DNA of 64,000 nucleotides from Curtobacterium caseinilyticum (GCF_030363035.1 NZ_JAUCMN010000004.1:248001-312000); one strand, 5' to 3'; positions 50,788-60,240 are shown, counted from the stretch's first letter. Numbers and translations: made by a program. The notes: generated from the sequence alone by a model not told the origin.

Positions 50788-51597
50788 ATGAGCACGACGA
50801 CGACCACCGACCCGACCTTCGCCGCCGCGTGGCACGACTGGCACGAGGCGCACGAGCGGGCCCGCGCGAGCGAGCACGGGTTCCTCGCGATCACGAGCCT
50901 GCGGTGGCTGACCCCCACCCCCGAGCGCTTCGACGACGCCCCGGGCACCTGGTCGACATCGGAGCACGGTCCCGTGGTGGTGCTCGACGACGGCGAGGCG
51001 ATCGAGGTCGATGGCGCCACGGTGACCGGCACGCACCGGTTCGGCCCGCTCGCCGAGCGCGGGGGCACGTCGTTCCGCTGGCGGGACGGCGACGAGACCG
51101 TGGTCGTGGAGGTCGCCCGACGCGGCGGCAGCGACGTCGTCCGACCCCGACGGCCCTCGGCACCGGTGCGCTCGGCGTACACCGGGACCCCGACGTACGA
51201 GCCGTCCGAGCGCTTCGTCGTGGACGCCCGGTTCGAGCCGTTCGACACCCCGCGCGAGGTCACCGTCGGCTCGGTCGTCGACGGGCTCCTGCACGTGTAC
51301 GAGGCCCCGGGCGTCCTGACCTTCGACCTCGACGGACCCCGGTCCCTCCTGGCGTTCAACGGACACGACGGCGGCCTGCTCGTGCTCTTCACCGACCGGA
51401 CGAGCGGGGTCACGACGTACGCCGCGAACCGGAGCCTCGACGTCCCGGCGCCCGACGCCGCGGGTCGCACGACGATCGACCTCAACCGGGCCGCGAACCT
51501 GCCGTGCGCGTACACCGAGCACGCCACGTGCCCGCTGCCGCCGGCGGAGAACCGGCTCGACGTCGCCGTCGAGGCGGGGGAGCGCCTGCCCGCCTGA
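50788..51597 (+). CDS. DUF1684 family protein, second copy
   Basis: 269 residues: N-terminal helix with WHDWHEAHERARASEHGFLA followed by ITSLRWL, a beta-rich core (FNGHDGGLLVLFTDRTSG) and the DUF1684 signature CAYTEHATCPLPPAENRL. This is the canonical branch of the family, whose role is unknown. The other DUF1684 protein in the window (15649) keeps the signature but not the N-terminal pattern. Confidence 0.9.
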   Translation: MSTTTTTDPTFAAAWHDWHEAHERARASEHGFLAITSLRWLTPTPERFDDAPGTWSTSEHGPVVVLDDGEAIEVDGATVTGTHRFGPLAERGGTSFRWRDGDETVVVEVARRGGSDVVRPRRPSAPVRSAYTGTPTYEPSERFVVDARFEPFDTPREVTVGSVVDGLLHVYEAPGVLTFDLDGPRSLLAFNGHDGGLLVLFTDRTSGVTTYAANRSLDVPAPDAAGRTTIDLNRAANLPCAYTEHATCPLPPAENRLDVAVEAGERLPA

Positions 51598-51682
51598 CCG
51601 GCGAGCCCGTGCGCGGCCACCTCGTCGACGCCCGGCGCGGGACGGGCGTGCACCGTGCCTCCCGTCCGTCGGACCGGCGTCG

Positions 51683-51688
51683 TACGCT
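51683..51688 (+). promoter_or_regulatory. -10 box TACGCT of the reverse transcriptase gene
   Basis: Six nt before GTG 51695. The other possible GTG (51689) touches the box and is excluded. Confidence 0.55.
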
Positions 51689-51694
51689 GTGCCC

Positions 51695-53179
51695 GTGGAG
51701 TTCCCGGGGGAGGCGGCCGGCGCGCGTGACGCGTCGACCTCTCCGGGGTCACCCCGGGGCACGCAGGACCAGCAGGACGACACGCCCCGAGCGGGACGGC
51801 GCGCTCCGCGCGCGACGCCGCACGGAGGCACCGACGGGTCCTCCGGGGACTCCACGCCCCTCGACGTCGTCGTCACCGCCCTCGCCGACGCGTTCCTCAC
51901 GGCCGAGCGGTGGGAGCCGGACGACCTGACCGCGGCCGGGTACGCGGTGCTCGGCGTGGACCGGACGGCCGTCGGGATCGCCGTCGCGGCCGCCCTGCGC
52001 GCGTACCCGCGACCGCCGTCCGACGCCCCGCGGCAGTTCGCCGCCGTCCTCGGGGCGGACCGGCGCCTGGCCGAGCTGCACCGCGCGCGGGCGGCCCGGC
52101 GACCGATCCGCCTGCTCGCCCGACGCGTCACCGCGGTCCGCGCGCGTCCGGTCACCGACAGTCGGCTGCTCGTCGACACGCTGCCCGAGCTGGCACGCGC
52201 GCTCGACGTCACGATCGGCCGGCTGCTCTGGCTCGCCGACACCCGCGCGTGGAACCGGCAGGCGGGGCCGACCAGTCCGCTCCACCACGTGCGGCACGAG
52301 TGGGTGGAGCGGCCCGGACGGGTGCCGCGCCTGCTCGAGAAGCCGATGGACCTGCTCCGGCGCACCCAGCGGACGCTCCTCGACGACCTGCTCGCCGTGC
52401 TGCCCGTCCACGACGCCGCGCACGGGTTCGTCCCCGGACGCAGCGTGCTGACGGGCGCGGCGGTGCACACCGGGCAGCAGGTGGTCCTGACGGCCGACCT
52501 GACCTCGTTCTTCGCGAGCGTCACCGCGCCGACCGTGTACGGCGTGTTCCGGACCGCCGGGTTCGCCGAACCGCTCGCCCACGTCCTGACCGGGCTCTGC
52601 ACGCACCGGGTGCCGCCGCACGTGCTGACCGCCATGCCGGCCGGCGGCGCACCCGAGGAACGCGCCGCGCTCCGCCGGTCGCTGACCGTCGCCCACCTGC
52701 CCCAGGGTGCGCCGAGCTCCCCGGCGCTGGCGAACACCGCGCTCCGGCACCTCGACGCCCGGCTCGCCGGCTGGGCAGCCGCCTCCGGAGCGGTCTACAC
52801 CCGCTACGCCGACGACCTGACGTTCAGCGGCAGCGACGGACTCGCGGCCCGGGCGGACGCGTTCCTGCTCGGCGTCGGCCGCATCGTGGGCGACCAGGGG
52901 TACCGGCTCAACCCGCGCAAGACCCGCGTGCGGCGACGCGGGACCCGACAGTCCGTCACCGGGGTCGTCGTCAACGACCGCCCCTCGCCCGGTCGCCGGG
53001 AGGTCGACCGGTTGCACGCCGTCCTGCACAACGCCGCCGAGCACGGCCCGGCGTCGCAGGACCGGACCGGCCACGCCGACTTCCGGGCGCACCTGCTCGG
53101 CCGCATCGCCTGGGTGGAGCAGGTGCACCCCGGCCGGGCTCGACGGCTGCACGAGGAGTTCGCCCGCATCCGCTGGTGA
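51695..53179 (+). CDS. Retron-type reverse transcriptase
   Basis: 494 residues. RT motifs in order: AHGFVPGRSVLTGA (motif 1 region), ADLTSFFASV with the first catalytic Asp at 268, LPQGAPSSP, YTRYADDLTFSG with Asp373 and Asp374, and NPRKTRVRRRGTRQSVTGVV, whose VTG (421-423) is the retron-RT hallmark. About 240 residues precede the first motif: a low-complexity start, then a helical domain. No effector gene adjoins, and only 97 bp separate it from the preceding gene, little room for an msr-msd RNA. Probably a defence-related or domesticated RT. Start by the -10 box at 51683. Confidence 0.88.
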   Translation: MEFPGEAAGARDASTSPGSPRGTQDQQDDTPRAGRRAPRATPHGGTDGSSGDSTPLDVVVTALADAFLTAERWEPDDLTAAGYAVLGVDRTAVGIAVAAALRAYPRPPSDAPRQFAAVLGADRRLAELHRARAARRPIRLLARRVTAVRARPVTDSRLLVDTLPELARALDVTIGRLLWLADTRAWNRQAGPTSPLHHVRHEWVERPGRVPRLLEKPMDLLRRTQRTLLDDLLAVLPVHDAAHGFVPGRSVLTGAAVHTGQQVVLTADLTSFFASVTAPTVYGVFRTAGFAEPLAHVLTGLCTHRVPPHVLTAMPAGGAPEERAALRRSLTVAHLPQGAPSSPALANTALRHLDARLAGWAAASGAVYTRYADDLTFSGSDGLAARADAFLLGVGRIVGDQGYRLNPRKTRVRRRGTRQSVTGVVVNDRPSPGRREVDRLHAVLHNAAEHGPASQDRTGHADFRAHLLGRIAWVEQVHPGRARRLHEEFARIRW

Positions 53180-53272
53180 CGCCGTGTTGCGGCGCCGGGG
53201 ACCGCGGACGTCACACGGCGCAACGGTCGGTCACGATCCGCAACACCCGTCGCACCGACCGCAGGGCGGCCG

Positions 53273-53278
53273 TAGCGT
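53273..53278 (+). promoter_or_regulatory. -10 box TAGCGT for the upstream ORF
   Basis: Six nt before ATG 53285, so the mRNA of the monooxygenase operon should begin at the small ORF. Confidence 0.5.
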
Positions 53279-53284
53279 CGCGGC

Positions 53285-53341
53285 ATGAGCGTCCACGTCG
53301 ACACCTTCCAGCCCGGTCCGACGGGGGCACGTCGTGCCTGA
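53285..53341 (+). CDS. 18-codon upstream ORF of the monooxygenase operon
   Basis: Encodes MSVHVDTFQPGPTGARRA. It begins 6 nt after the -10 box and its TGA (53339-53341) lies past the GTG (53334) of the first monooxygenase gene, in another frame. Translation of the two must therefore interact: either coupling or attenuation. No run of one amino acid is present. Confidence 0.5.
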   Translation: MSVHVDTFQPGPTGARRA

Positions 53342-54542
53342 CCGGTTCGCCCTCGTCACCGCCCTGCGCGGCGCCGGCTGGCACCCCGCCGCCTGGCGCC
53401 TCGCCGGTGCTGCTGCCGGGCGGCTGAGCAGCCTCCGGCACTGGCGCGAGGTCGTCGTCGAGCAGGACCGTCTCGGCACCGACGCCGTCACCCTCGAGGA
53501 CTCCTTCACCGCCGGGCCCGTCGACGCGCAGGGCGACCTCGACACGACCACCGTCGTCGGCCGGCTCGACGCGCTCCTCGTCGCCAGCGCGGTCGCCCCG
53601 GCGACCCGCGCCGTCGGCCTGGTGCCGACCGTCTCGGTGACGCACACCGAACCGTTCCACGTCGCCACGGGCCTCCAGACCCTCGACCACGTCTCGCACG
53701 GCCGTGCCGGGTGGCGGCTCCAGGTCAGCCCGACCCCGCGCGAGGCGGCGCTCTTCGGCCGCCGCCCCGGCGGCGAGGGTGCGACGGCGCTGTTCGCCGA
53801 GGCACGCGAGGTCGCCGAGGTCGTCTCCCGCCTGTGGGACAGCTGGGACGACGACGCGATCATCCGCGACGTCGCGACCGGCCGGTTCGTCGACCGCGAC
53901 CGCATCCACGGCGCCGAGTTCGTCGGCGAGCACGTCGCCGTGCACGGGGCGTCGATCGTGCCGCGCTCGCCGCAGGGGCGACCGCCGGTGCTCGCGCTCG
54001 CGCACACCGCCGAGGCAGCGCGCTTCGCGGTCGACACCGCCGACGTCGTGCTCGTCACGCCGGGCGGGTCCGGCGGGGCGGGTGCGTCCGTCCCGTCCGG
54101 CCTGGAGGCGCGCAGCACCCTGGCACTCGTCCGTGACGCCGAGCAGGCGGCCGGGTCCGACCTCCGCCGTCCGGTCCTCGCCGACCTCGCGGTGCTCATC
54201 GGGTCGTCGGCGGCCGAGGCCGCCGACGCGCTCGCCGCGCTGGACGCCGCCGCGGGCACGCCGTACGCGGACCTGTCGGACAGCGCGGTCCTCGCGACCA
54301 CGGTGCCGGAGCTCGTGTCGCGGATCGCCGGACTGCGGGACCTCGGGTACGCCGGGGTCCGACTCCGGCCGCTGCGGATCCCGACGGACTCCACGGCGAT
54401 CGCCCGGCAGCTCGTCCCCGCACTCGTGACGGCCGGACTGCGGGCCGACGTCGCTTCCCGTCCCACCGCCGACCTGCGCACGCGGTTCGGTATCGCCCCG
54501 GCCGTCAGCCGGTACGCCACCACCCAGGGGGTCTCCGCATGA
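53334..54542 (+). CDS. LLM-class flavin-dependent oxidoreductase (first of three)
   Basis: 402 residues of the bacterial-luciferase-like TIM barrel. GLQTLDHVSHGRAGWRLQVS is the conserved flavin-side segment of the NtaA/SnaA/DszA group, and VSRLWDSWDDDAIIRD follows. The C-terminal half is shortened and Ala-rich relative to family members of about 440. Uses FMNH2 from a reductase and O2. GTG overlaps the upstream ORF; its end overlaps the next gene by 4 nt. Confidence 0.82.
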   Translation: MPDRFALVTALRGAGWHPAAWRLAGAAAGRLSSLRHWREVVVEQDRLGTDAVTLEDSFTAGPVDAQGDLDTTTVVGRLDALLVASAVAPATRAVGLVPTVSVTHTEPFHVATGLQTLDHVSHGRAGWRLQVSPTPREAALFGRRPGGEGATALFAEAREVAEVVSRLWDSWDDDAIIRDVATGRFVDRDRIHGAEFVGEHVAVHGASIVPRSPQGRPPVLALAHTAEAARFAVDTADVVLVTPGGSGGAGASVPSGLEARSTLALVRDAEQAAGSDLRRPVLADLAVLIGSSAAEAADALAALDAAAGTPYADLSDSAVLATTVPELVSRIAGLRDLGYAGVRLRPLRIPTDSTAIARQLVPALVTAGLRADVASRPTADLRTRFGIAPAVSRYATTQGVSA

Positions 54543-55903
54543 GCGGGAAGCGTCAGGTCCACCTCGCCGCCCACTTCCCGGGCGTCAACAACACCACCGT
54601 CTGGAGCGACGACCGCGCGGAGAGCCAGATCGCGTTCTCGTCGTTCGAGCACTTCGCACGGAACGCCGAGCGCGGGTGCTTCGACTTCCTGTTCCTCGCC
54701 GAAGGGCTGCGGCTCCGCGAGCAGAAGGGCCGCATCCACGACCTCGACGTCGTCGGGCGACCGGCGACGCTCGCGATCCTCGCCGCGCTGGCCGGGGTGA
54801 CCGATCACATCGGTCTGGTCGGGACGCTCCAGATCACGTTCAACGAGCCGGTCGAACTCGCCGAGCAGCTCGCGACCCTCGACCACCTGAGCGACGGCCG
54901 GGCGGGATGGAACGTCGTGACGAGCTCGGACGCGTTCCACGGGGCGAACTTCCGACGGGGTGGGTTCCTCGACCACGCCGACCGGTACACGCGGGCGGCC
55001 GAGTTCGTGTCGCTCGCACGTGAGCTCTGGGACTCATGGCAGCCGGACGCCGTCGTCGCGGACACGTCGGCCGGCCGCTTCGCCGACCGCTCGCGCATCC
55101 GGGACGTCGACCACCACGGACCGCAGTTCGACGTGACCGGCACCTTCCCGGTCCCGCGCAGCCCGCAGCGGCACCCGGTGGTCGTGCAGGCCGGCGACTC
55201 CGACGAGGGCCGCGACCTGGCCGCCCGGCACGCCGAGGTGATCTTCTCGTTGCACACCGAGTTCAACGACGCACGGACGTTCTACGCCGACGTCACCGAC
55301 CGCCTCGCACGGGTCGGCCGGACGGAGGACGAGCTGCTCGTCCTGCCCGGCGCGACCTTCACCCTCGGTGACACAGCGGCCGACGCCGAGGAACGCTCCC
55401 GGGCGATCCGCCGCGCGCAGGTCAGCCCGGCCACCGCGATCGCGTTCCTCGAGCAGGTGTGGAACCGCGACCTGTCGGCCTACGACGTCGACGGTCCGCT
55501 GCCCGAGGTCGAGCCGGACGTCGATGCCGAGACGATCACGCGGGGGCGGGTGCGCCACGTGCGCGATCCTCGTGCCCTCGTGCAGACCTGGCGCGACCGC
55601 GCGGCCGCCGAGCACCTGTCCATCCGGGACCTCGTGATCGCGGTCTCCACGCGCGGCGGCTTCATCGGTACGCCGTCGCACATCGCCGCCGAGATCGACC
55701 GGTACGTGCAGGAGCGCGCCTCGGACGGGTTCGTCGTCGTCCCGCACACGAACCCGTACGGCCTCGACGAGTTCGTCGACCGGGTGGTCCCGCTGCTGCA
55801 GGAGCGCGGGGTCCACCGGGAGTCCTACGACGACGGGGCGACGCTGCGGCAGACGCTCGGCCTGCCGGGCCGGGTCCTCGACCGCCAGGAGGTGTCCGCG
55901 TGA
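54539..55903 (+). CDS. NtaA/SnaA/DszA-type FMN monooxygenase (second of three)
   Basis: 454 residues, full length for the family. Hallmarks: [13 protein letters not shown] at the start, [55 protein letters not shown], and [20 protein letters not shown]. The best-known members oxidise nitrilotriacetate, pristinamycin precursor, dibenzothiophene sulfone or S-substituted cysteine. Coupled by 4-nt overlaps to the genes on both sides. Confidence 0.92.
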   Translation: MSGKRQVHLAAHFPGVNNTTVWSDDRAESQIAFSSFEHFARNAERGCFDFLFLAEGLRLREQKGRIHDLDVVGRPATLAILAALAGVTDHIGLVGTLQITFNEPVELAEQLATLDHLSDGRAGWNVVTSSDAFHGANFRRGGFLDHADRYTRAAEFVSLARELWDSWQPDAVVADTSAGRFADRSRIRDVDHHGPQFDVTGTFPVPRSPQRHPVVVQAGDSDEGRDLAARHAEVIFSLHTEFNDARTFYADVTDRLARVGRTEDELLVLPGATFTLGDTAADAEERSRAIRRAQVSPATAIAFLEQVWNRDLSAYDVDGPLPEVEPDVDAETITRGRVRHVRDPRALVQTWRDRAAAEHLSIRDLVIAVSTRGGFIGTPSHIAAEIDRYVQERASDGFVVVPHTNPYGLDEFVDRVVPLLQERGVHRESYDDGATLRQTLGLPGRVLDRQEVSA

Positions 55904-57075
55904 CCGCTGTCCCGCTCTCGGTCCTCGACCTCGTGCCGGTGCCGTCCGGGTCGACCGCGGCCCAGGCCCTGCGCAACACGATCGACCTCGCCGTCGCAGC
56001 CGAACGGGCCGGGTACGCCCGGTACTGGCTCGCCGAGCACCACCTCAACCCCGGTGTGGCGGGCAGCGCGTCGACCGTCGTCATCGGCGCCGTGGCCGCG
56101 GCGACCGCCACGATCCGCGTCGGCAGCGCCGCGACGCTCGTCGGCAACGTGCGGGGCCTGCAGATCGCCGAGACCTTCGGCACCCTGGCCGCCCTGTACG
56201 GCCCGCGCATCGACCTCGGGCTCGGTCGCTCCGGAGCGCCGGCCCCGGGCACCGCACCGCCGCCGGCCCCGACACCGCGCGGGGACGAGGTCGTGGACGG
56301 ACTCCTCGTGCCCGCCCCCTTCCCGTTCCGCATCGCCCCGGGCAGCCGCTTCGCGCTCCAGGGCGAACTGCTCGGCCGCGTGCCCGGGGACGTCGAGCGC
56401 TTCGACGACGAGCTCGCGCTCGTCCGCGCACTGTTCGCCGGCGACTGGACGCGCGACGGCTCGGTCGTCGAGGCGCCGCCCGCCGGCGGTGCGGACGTCG
56501 AGCTGTGGATCCACGGCTCGACCGGGGGAGCGAGCGCCCGCGCTGCCGGTGCGCTCGGGCTGCCCTACGGCGCGAACTACCACTCGTCGCCCGGCACGGT
56601 CCTCGACTCGGTCCGGGCGTACCGCGAGGCCTTCCGGCCCGGCGTGCTCGACGCCCCGCACGTCATCGTGTCGGCCGACGTGGTCGCTGCCGCGTCCGCC
56701 GCCGAGGCCGACGAACTCGCGCTCGGGTACGACCGTTGGGTGCACTCGATCCGGTCCGGCGTCGGCGCGATCGCGTACCCGACGCCGTCGTGGGCGCGCG
56801 CGCACCCGGTCGACGCCTCGGTCGCCGCCGCGGTGGCCGACCGCGTGGCGACCCGGTTCGTCGGCGATGCCGCCCACGTCGCCGATCGCCTCGAGGTGCT
56901 GCAGCGGGTCACGGGCGCGGACGAACTCCTCGTCACGACGATCACGCACGACCACGCCGCGCGGGTGCGCTCGCACCAGCTGCTCGCGGGCGAGTGGGCC
57001 CGTCGCAGCGCGGCCGCGAGCAGGGCCGTGACGCCGGCGGGCGCGGGAGGGCGTGGCGACGACGGATCGCGCTGA
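55900..57075 (+). CDS. Luciferase-like monooxygenase (third of three)
   Basis: 391 residues of the group-1 luciferase-like branch (MsnO8/YhbW type): [60 protein letters not shown] and [13 protein letters not shown]-terminal tail of about 30 residues is low-complexity. Ends the operon; followed by an 18-bp tandem repeat and a hairpin. Confidence 0.88.
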   Translation: MTAVPLSVLDLVPVPSGSTAAQALRNTIDLAVAAERAGYARYWLAEHHLNPGVAGSASTVVIGAVAAATATIRVGSAATLVGNVRGLQIAETFGTLAALYGPRIDLGLGRSGAPAPGTAPPPAPTPRGDEVVDGLLVPAPFPFRIAPGSRFALQGELLGRVPGDVERFDDELALVRALFAGDWTRDGSVVEAPPAGGADVELWIHGSTGGASARAAGALGLPYGANYHSSPGTVLDSVRAYREAFRPGVLDAPHVIVSADVVAAASAAEADELALGYDRWVHSIRSGVGAIAYPTPSWARAHPVDASVAAAVADRVATRFVGDAAHVADRLEVLQRVTGADELLVTTITHDHAARVRSHQLLAGEWARRSAAASRAVTPAGAGGRGDDGSR

Positions 57076-57121
57076 CCGGATCCGACGGCGCTGTCACGAC
57101 CGACGGCATCGACGTGGCGCG

Positions 57122-57175
57122 GCGGTGCTGATGCGACCGGCGGTGCTGACGCGACCGGCGGTGCTGACGCGACCG
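57122..57175 (+). repeat. 18-bp tandem repeat, 3 units
   Basis: GCGGTGCTGAYGCGACCG at 57122, 57140 and 57158, followed by a partial GCGGT; directly before the terminator hairpin. Confidence 0.8.
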
Positions 57176-57181
57176 GCGGTC

Positions 57182-57222
57182 GGACGGGAGGCGCGTGTCG
57201 GCCGACACCGCGCCTCCCGTCC
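57182..57222 (+). terminator. Terminator hairpin of the monooxygenase operon
   Basis: GGACGGGAGGCGCG plus TGTCGGC pairs with GCCGACA plus CGCGCCTCCCGTCC through a single bulge; same family as the other hairpins. Confidence 0.8.
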
Positions 57223-57306
57223 CGTCGACCTGTGGGCGGGCGACCGTGGGGCGACACGCCCGTCCGGTGTGCACGTCGCGCGGTGGCGGCCTGCGACGAT
57301 GCGTCC

Positions 57307-58275
57307 GTGACCCTCCAGGCGAACGGGCCCGGTGACCCGACCTTCCGCCGGTACCGCGTCGAGGCCGTGAGCGTGGACCGCGGCGAGGAACTCGACGCCG
57401 TCTACGGGACCGGCGACGACATGGCGGGCGACCAGGACGCCTTCCGGTACCTCGGAGCGGGCGACACCGAGGTGTCGGTGCGCCGGGCCGAGGTCGAGGG
57501 CTCCCGGACCGGGACGATGCGACCCCGTGCCGAGCACATCGTCTTCTGGATCGGCGACGGGACCGCGACGATCGAGGACCTCGACGACGGGGTCGTCGTC
57601 GAGGTCGTCCCCGGCGACCCGACGATCCTTTCCGCCTCGCGGCGGTACGCGTTCACCGCGGACGCCAGGACGATCACGATGGTCCACCTGTCCGACCCGG
57701 TCGTCCGCCGCGCGCTGGTGCGACGGGGGACCGTCCCCTCGGGACCGGTCGCGTTCACCCTGCAGCCGGACGACGATGACCGACGCCGCGCCCTCCGCGG
57801 CACGATCAGGTCGCACGGGCCGCGGCTGATGGACGCCGCGCTCCCCGCTCCGGCCCGGCAGGCGGCGAACGCCGAGGTCGCCGACGCGGTGGTCGCCGCC
57901 TTCCCGCTCCTCGTGCCCGAGCGGCCAGCGGGCACCGGGTCGGCGGCCCGTGCCGCGGAGTGGATCCGGGCGAACGCCGACCGTCCGGTCACGCTGCAGG
58001 AGATCGCCACAGCCGTGGGCGTCAGCGAACGCGGGCTGCAGAACGCCATGCACCGTCGGTTCGGCGAGTCACCGATGGCGCGGCTGCGCGTCGAGCGGTT
58101 GGAGGGGGCGCGTCGGGAGCTGCAGGACTCGGCGGGCGACGTCCTCGTCGCGGACGTCGCCCGCCGGTGGCACTGGTACCACCTCGGACGGTTCGCCGCC
58201 GCGTACGCCGAGCGGTTCGGCGAGAGCCCGCGTGACACGCTGCAGCGGAGCAGGGCGCGCGACCGGGACCGGTGA
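57307..58275 (+). CDS. AraC-family transcription regulator
   Basis: 322 residues. N-terminal sensor (RYRVEAVSVDRGEELDAVYG) and C-terminal helix-turn-helix pair: VTLQEIATAVGVSERGLQNA and VLVADVARRWHWYHLGRFAA with YAERFGESPRDTL. It sits between the monooxygenase operon and the ABC importer, so it is the likely regulator of both. GACGAT six nt before GTG 57307 fixes the start; the upstream in-frame ATG is disregarded. Confidence 0.86.
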   Translation: MTLQANGPGDPTFRRYRVEAVSVDRGEELDAVYGTGDDMAGDQDAFRYLGAGDTEVSVRRAEVEGSRTGTMRPRAEHIVFWIGDGTATIEDLDDGVVVEVVPGDPTILSASRRYAFTADARTITMVHLSDPVVRRALVRRGTVPSGPVAFTLQPDDDDRRRALRGTIRSHGPRLMDAALPAPARQAANAEVADAVVAAFPLLVPERPAGTGSAARAAEWIRANADRPVTLQEIATAVGVSERGLQNAMHRRFGESPMARLRVERLEGARRELQDSAGDVLVADVARRWHWYHLGRFAAAYAERFGESPRDTLQRSRARDRDR

Positions 58276-58331
58276 CCCCACGGTCACCCGTCCCGGTCGC
58301 GCCGCGGTCAGCAGTTCCGCTCTCGCCGCGG

Positions 58332-59351
58332 TCAGCTGTTGTCGAGCGGCAGGCCCTCGGGGTTGACCTCGGAGTGCTCCACGGCCTCGTCCGACAGGTT
58401 GTATGCCTCCAACCACTTGCCGTAGGTCCCGTCCTCGATGAGCTCGTCGATGGCGCCCTGGATCGGCTCCGCCAGCCCGCTGCCCTTCTTCGTCGTCGCC
58501 GCGATCAGCCCCTGCAACGAGGAGCCGGCGCCGGAGTACGTCCCCGCGGTCTTCGTCTCGTGGGCGCTCCCGGCGCTCTGCTTGTTCGCGTAGGCGATGG
58601 TCGGGTTCGGGCCGAAGTAGGCGTCGATCTTGCCGGCGTCGAGCGCGAGCTTCACGGCGTTGCCGTCCGGGTAGTACTTGACGTCGATGGTCTTCCCACG
58701 CGCCGCCAGCTCGGTCTTCCACTCGAGCAGGATCTTCTCCTGGTTCGTGCCGGAGCTCACGGCGACGGTCCTGCCCGCGAGCACGGAGGGGTCGCCGTCG
58801 AACGACAGCGCGCTGTCGGCGGGCACCTGCAGCGCGAGCTCGTCCTGCCGGTACGAGGCGAAGTCGTACTTCTCCTTGCGCTGCTCGGTGACGGTGATGT
58901 TCGAGAAGCCGGCGTCGACCTTCCCGCCGTCGATGCCGACGAACAGGTTGTCCCACGTGGCGTTCTGCACCTCGGCCCGGAGCCCGAGCTTCGCGGCGAC
59001 GAGGCGGCCGAGGTCCGGCTCCGACCCGGTGAGCGTCTCCTGGTCGTCACCCGTGAAGGCGAGCGGCGGGAACGCGGACGGCAGGGCGCCGATGCCGATC
59101 GTGAGCGTGCCGGAGGACTCGACGTCGTCGGGCAGGGCGTCGTGCAGCGCCGTGTCCTCCGCGACGGTGACCGTCGTCTCGGTGGCGGCGCCGTTGGACG
59201 CGGCGCCGATGGTCACGGTGCCGTCGGCCGAGGCGGCACCCGGGTCGGCGGCGGCGTTCGCGGCGCACCCGGACAGGGCGACGACGACGCCCGCGGCGAG
59301 GACGAGGGCTCCGGCGCGGTGGCGCCAGCGGGCAGGGGTGATCGTGGACAT
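58332..59351 (-). CDS. Amino-acid-type ABC importer, lipoprotein substrate-binding protein
   Basis: 339-residue precursor with signal peptide and lipobox LSGC (Cys29). SBP family 3 fold: SSGTLTIGIGALPSAFPPLA, GSEPDLGRLVAAKLGL, ATWDNLFVGIDGGKVDAGFS, and VAVSSGTNQE. This family binds polar amino acids, cystine or opines. Third gene of the importer operon, 115 bp after the ATPase gene; the gap contains a (GGTCGT)4 run. CAGGAG precedes the ATG. Confidence 0.9.
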   Translation of the reverse strand: MSTITPARWRHRAGALVLAAGVVVALSGCAANAAADPGAASADGTVTIGAASNGAATETTVTVAEDTALHDALPDDVESSGTLTIGIGALPSAFPPLAFTGDDQETLTGSEPDLGRLVAAKLGLRAEVQNATWDNLFVGIDGGKVDAGFSNITVTEQRKEKYDFASYRQDELALQVPADSALSFDGDPSVLAGRTVAVSSGTNQEKILLEWKTELAARGKTIDVKYYPDGNAVKLALDAGKIDAYFGPNPTIAYANKQSAGSAHETKTAGTYSGAGSSLQGLIAATTKKGSGLAEPIQGAIDELIEDGTYGKWLEAYNLSDEAVEHSEVNPEGLPLDNS

Positions 59352-59411
59352 GGTGCTCCTGTGGGTCGTGGACGGGATCGGGGTCGTGGTCGGGATCGGG
59401 TCGTGAACGCC

Positions 59412-59435
59412 GGTCGTGGTCGTGGTCGTGGTCGT
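59412..59435. repeat. Simple repeat (GGTCGT)4
   Basis: Four perfect hexamers in the gap between ATPase and binding-protein genes. Confidence 0.7.
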
Positions 59436-59466
59436 GGCCGGTGCGGACGGGGCGGTACGGGACGGA

Positions 59467-60240
59467 TCAGCGGACGCGGGACAGGAAGTCGCGCGTGCGC
59501 GGGTGCTGCGGGGCGTCGATGACCTGTGCGGGCGGGCCCTGTTCGACGACCCGCCCGTGGTCGAGGAAGACGACGTGGTCGGCGACCTCACGGGCGAAGG
59601 CGACCTCGTGCGTGACGATGACGAGCGTCGTGCCGGACCCGGCCAACGCGCGGATGACGCCGAGCACCTCGCCGACGAGCTCCGGGTCGAGCGCCGACGT
59701 CGGCTCGTCGAGCAGCACCACGGACGGGTCGAGGGCCAGCGCCCGGGCGATCGCGACGCGTTGCTGCTGCCCGCCGGAGAGTTGCCGGGGCCGGGTGGCA
59801 CCGCGGTCGCCGAGTCCGACGCGCTCCAGCAACTCCTGCGCCCGTGCGTTCGCGGTCGCGGCGGGGACGCCGGCGGCGATGGGCCCCTCGGCGACGTTCT
59901 CGAGCGCGGTGAGGTGCGGGAAGAGCTCGAAGTGCTGGAAGACGAAGCCGATCCGGGACCGCTGCCGCAGGATCAGGCGCTCCGGGAGCTCCTTGTACCG
60001 GGGGACACCGCCGCGACCGGTCCGGACCCGGACGCCGATGGTCTCGTCGCCCACCGTGACGACGCCGCGGTCGAGCGGTTCGAGGTGGTTGATCGCCCGC
60101 AGGAGCGTGGACTTGCCGGACCCGGACGGACCGAGCACGACGGTGACGCTGCCGGACGGCAGCTCCAGGTCGACGCCGTCGATGACGACCTGGTCGCCGA
60201 ACGCCCTGTGGGCGCCGTGGATGCCGATCGCTGCACTCAT
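59467..60240 (-). CDS. Amino-acid-type ABC importer ATPase
   Basis: 257 residues of the PAAT branch (GlnQ/TcyN type): GPSGSGKSTLLRAINHLE (Walker A), QHFELFPHLTALENV (Q-loop), LSGGQQQRVAIARAL, VVLLDEPTSALDPELV and the switch His in IVTHEVAFA. An insertion after VTVGDETIGV (to about residue 90) is longer than usual. Overlaps the permease stop by 4 nt. Confidence 0.94.
   Translation of the reverse strand: MSAAIGIHGAHRAFGDQVVIDGVDLELPSGSVTVVLGPSGSGKSTLLRAINHLEPLDRGVVTVGDETIGVRVRTGRGGVPRYKELPERLILRQRSRIGFVFQHFELFPHLTALENVAEGPIAAGVPAATANARAQELLERVGLGDRGATRPRQLSGGQQQRVAIARALALDPSVVLLDEPTSALDPELVGEVLGVIRALAGSGTTLVIVTHEVAFAREVADHVVFLDHGRVVEQGPPAQVIDAPQHPRTRDFLSRVR

Noticed and set aside
51640..51667. 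Terminator of the second DUF1684 gene
   Set aside because: Only 7 paired bases (GGACGGG/CCCGTCC) remain; kept as a degenerate member of the hairpin family and not listed as a feature.
50731..52737. 668-codon minus-strand frame
   Set aside because: Opposite the DUF1684 and reverse transcriptase genes, both well supported; no motif in the translation.
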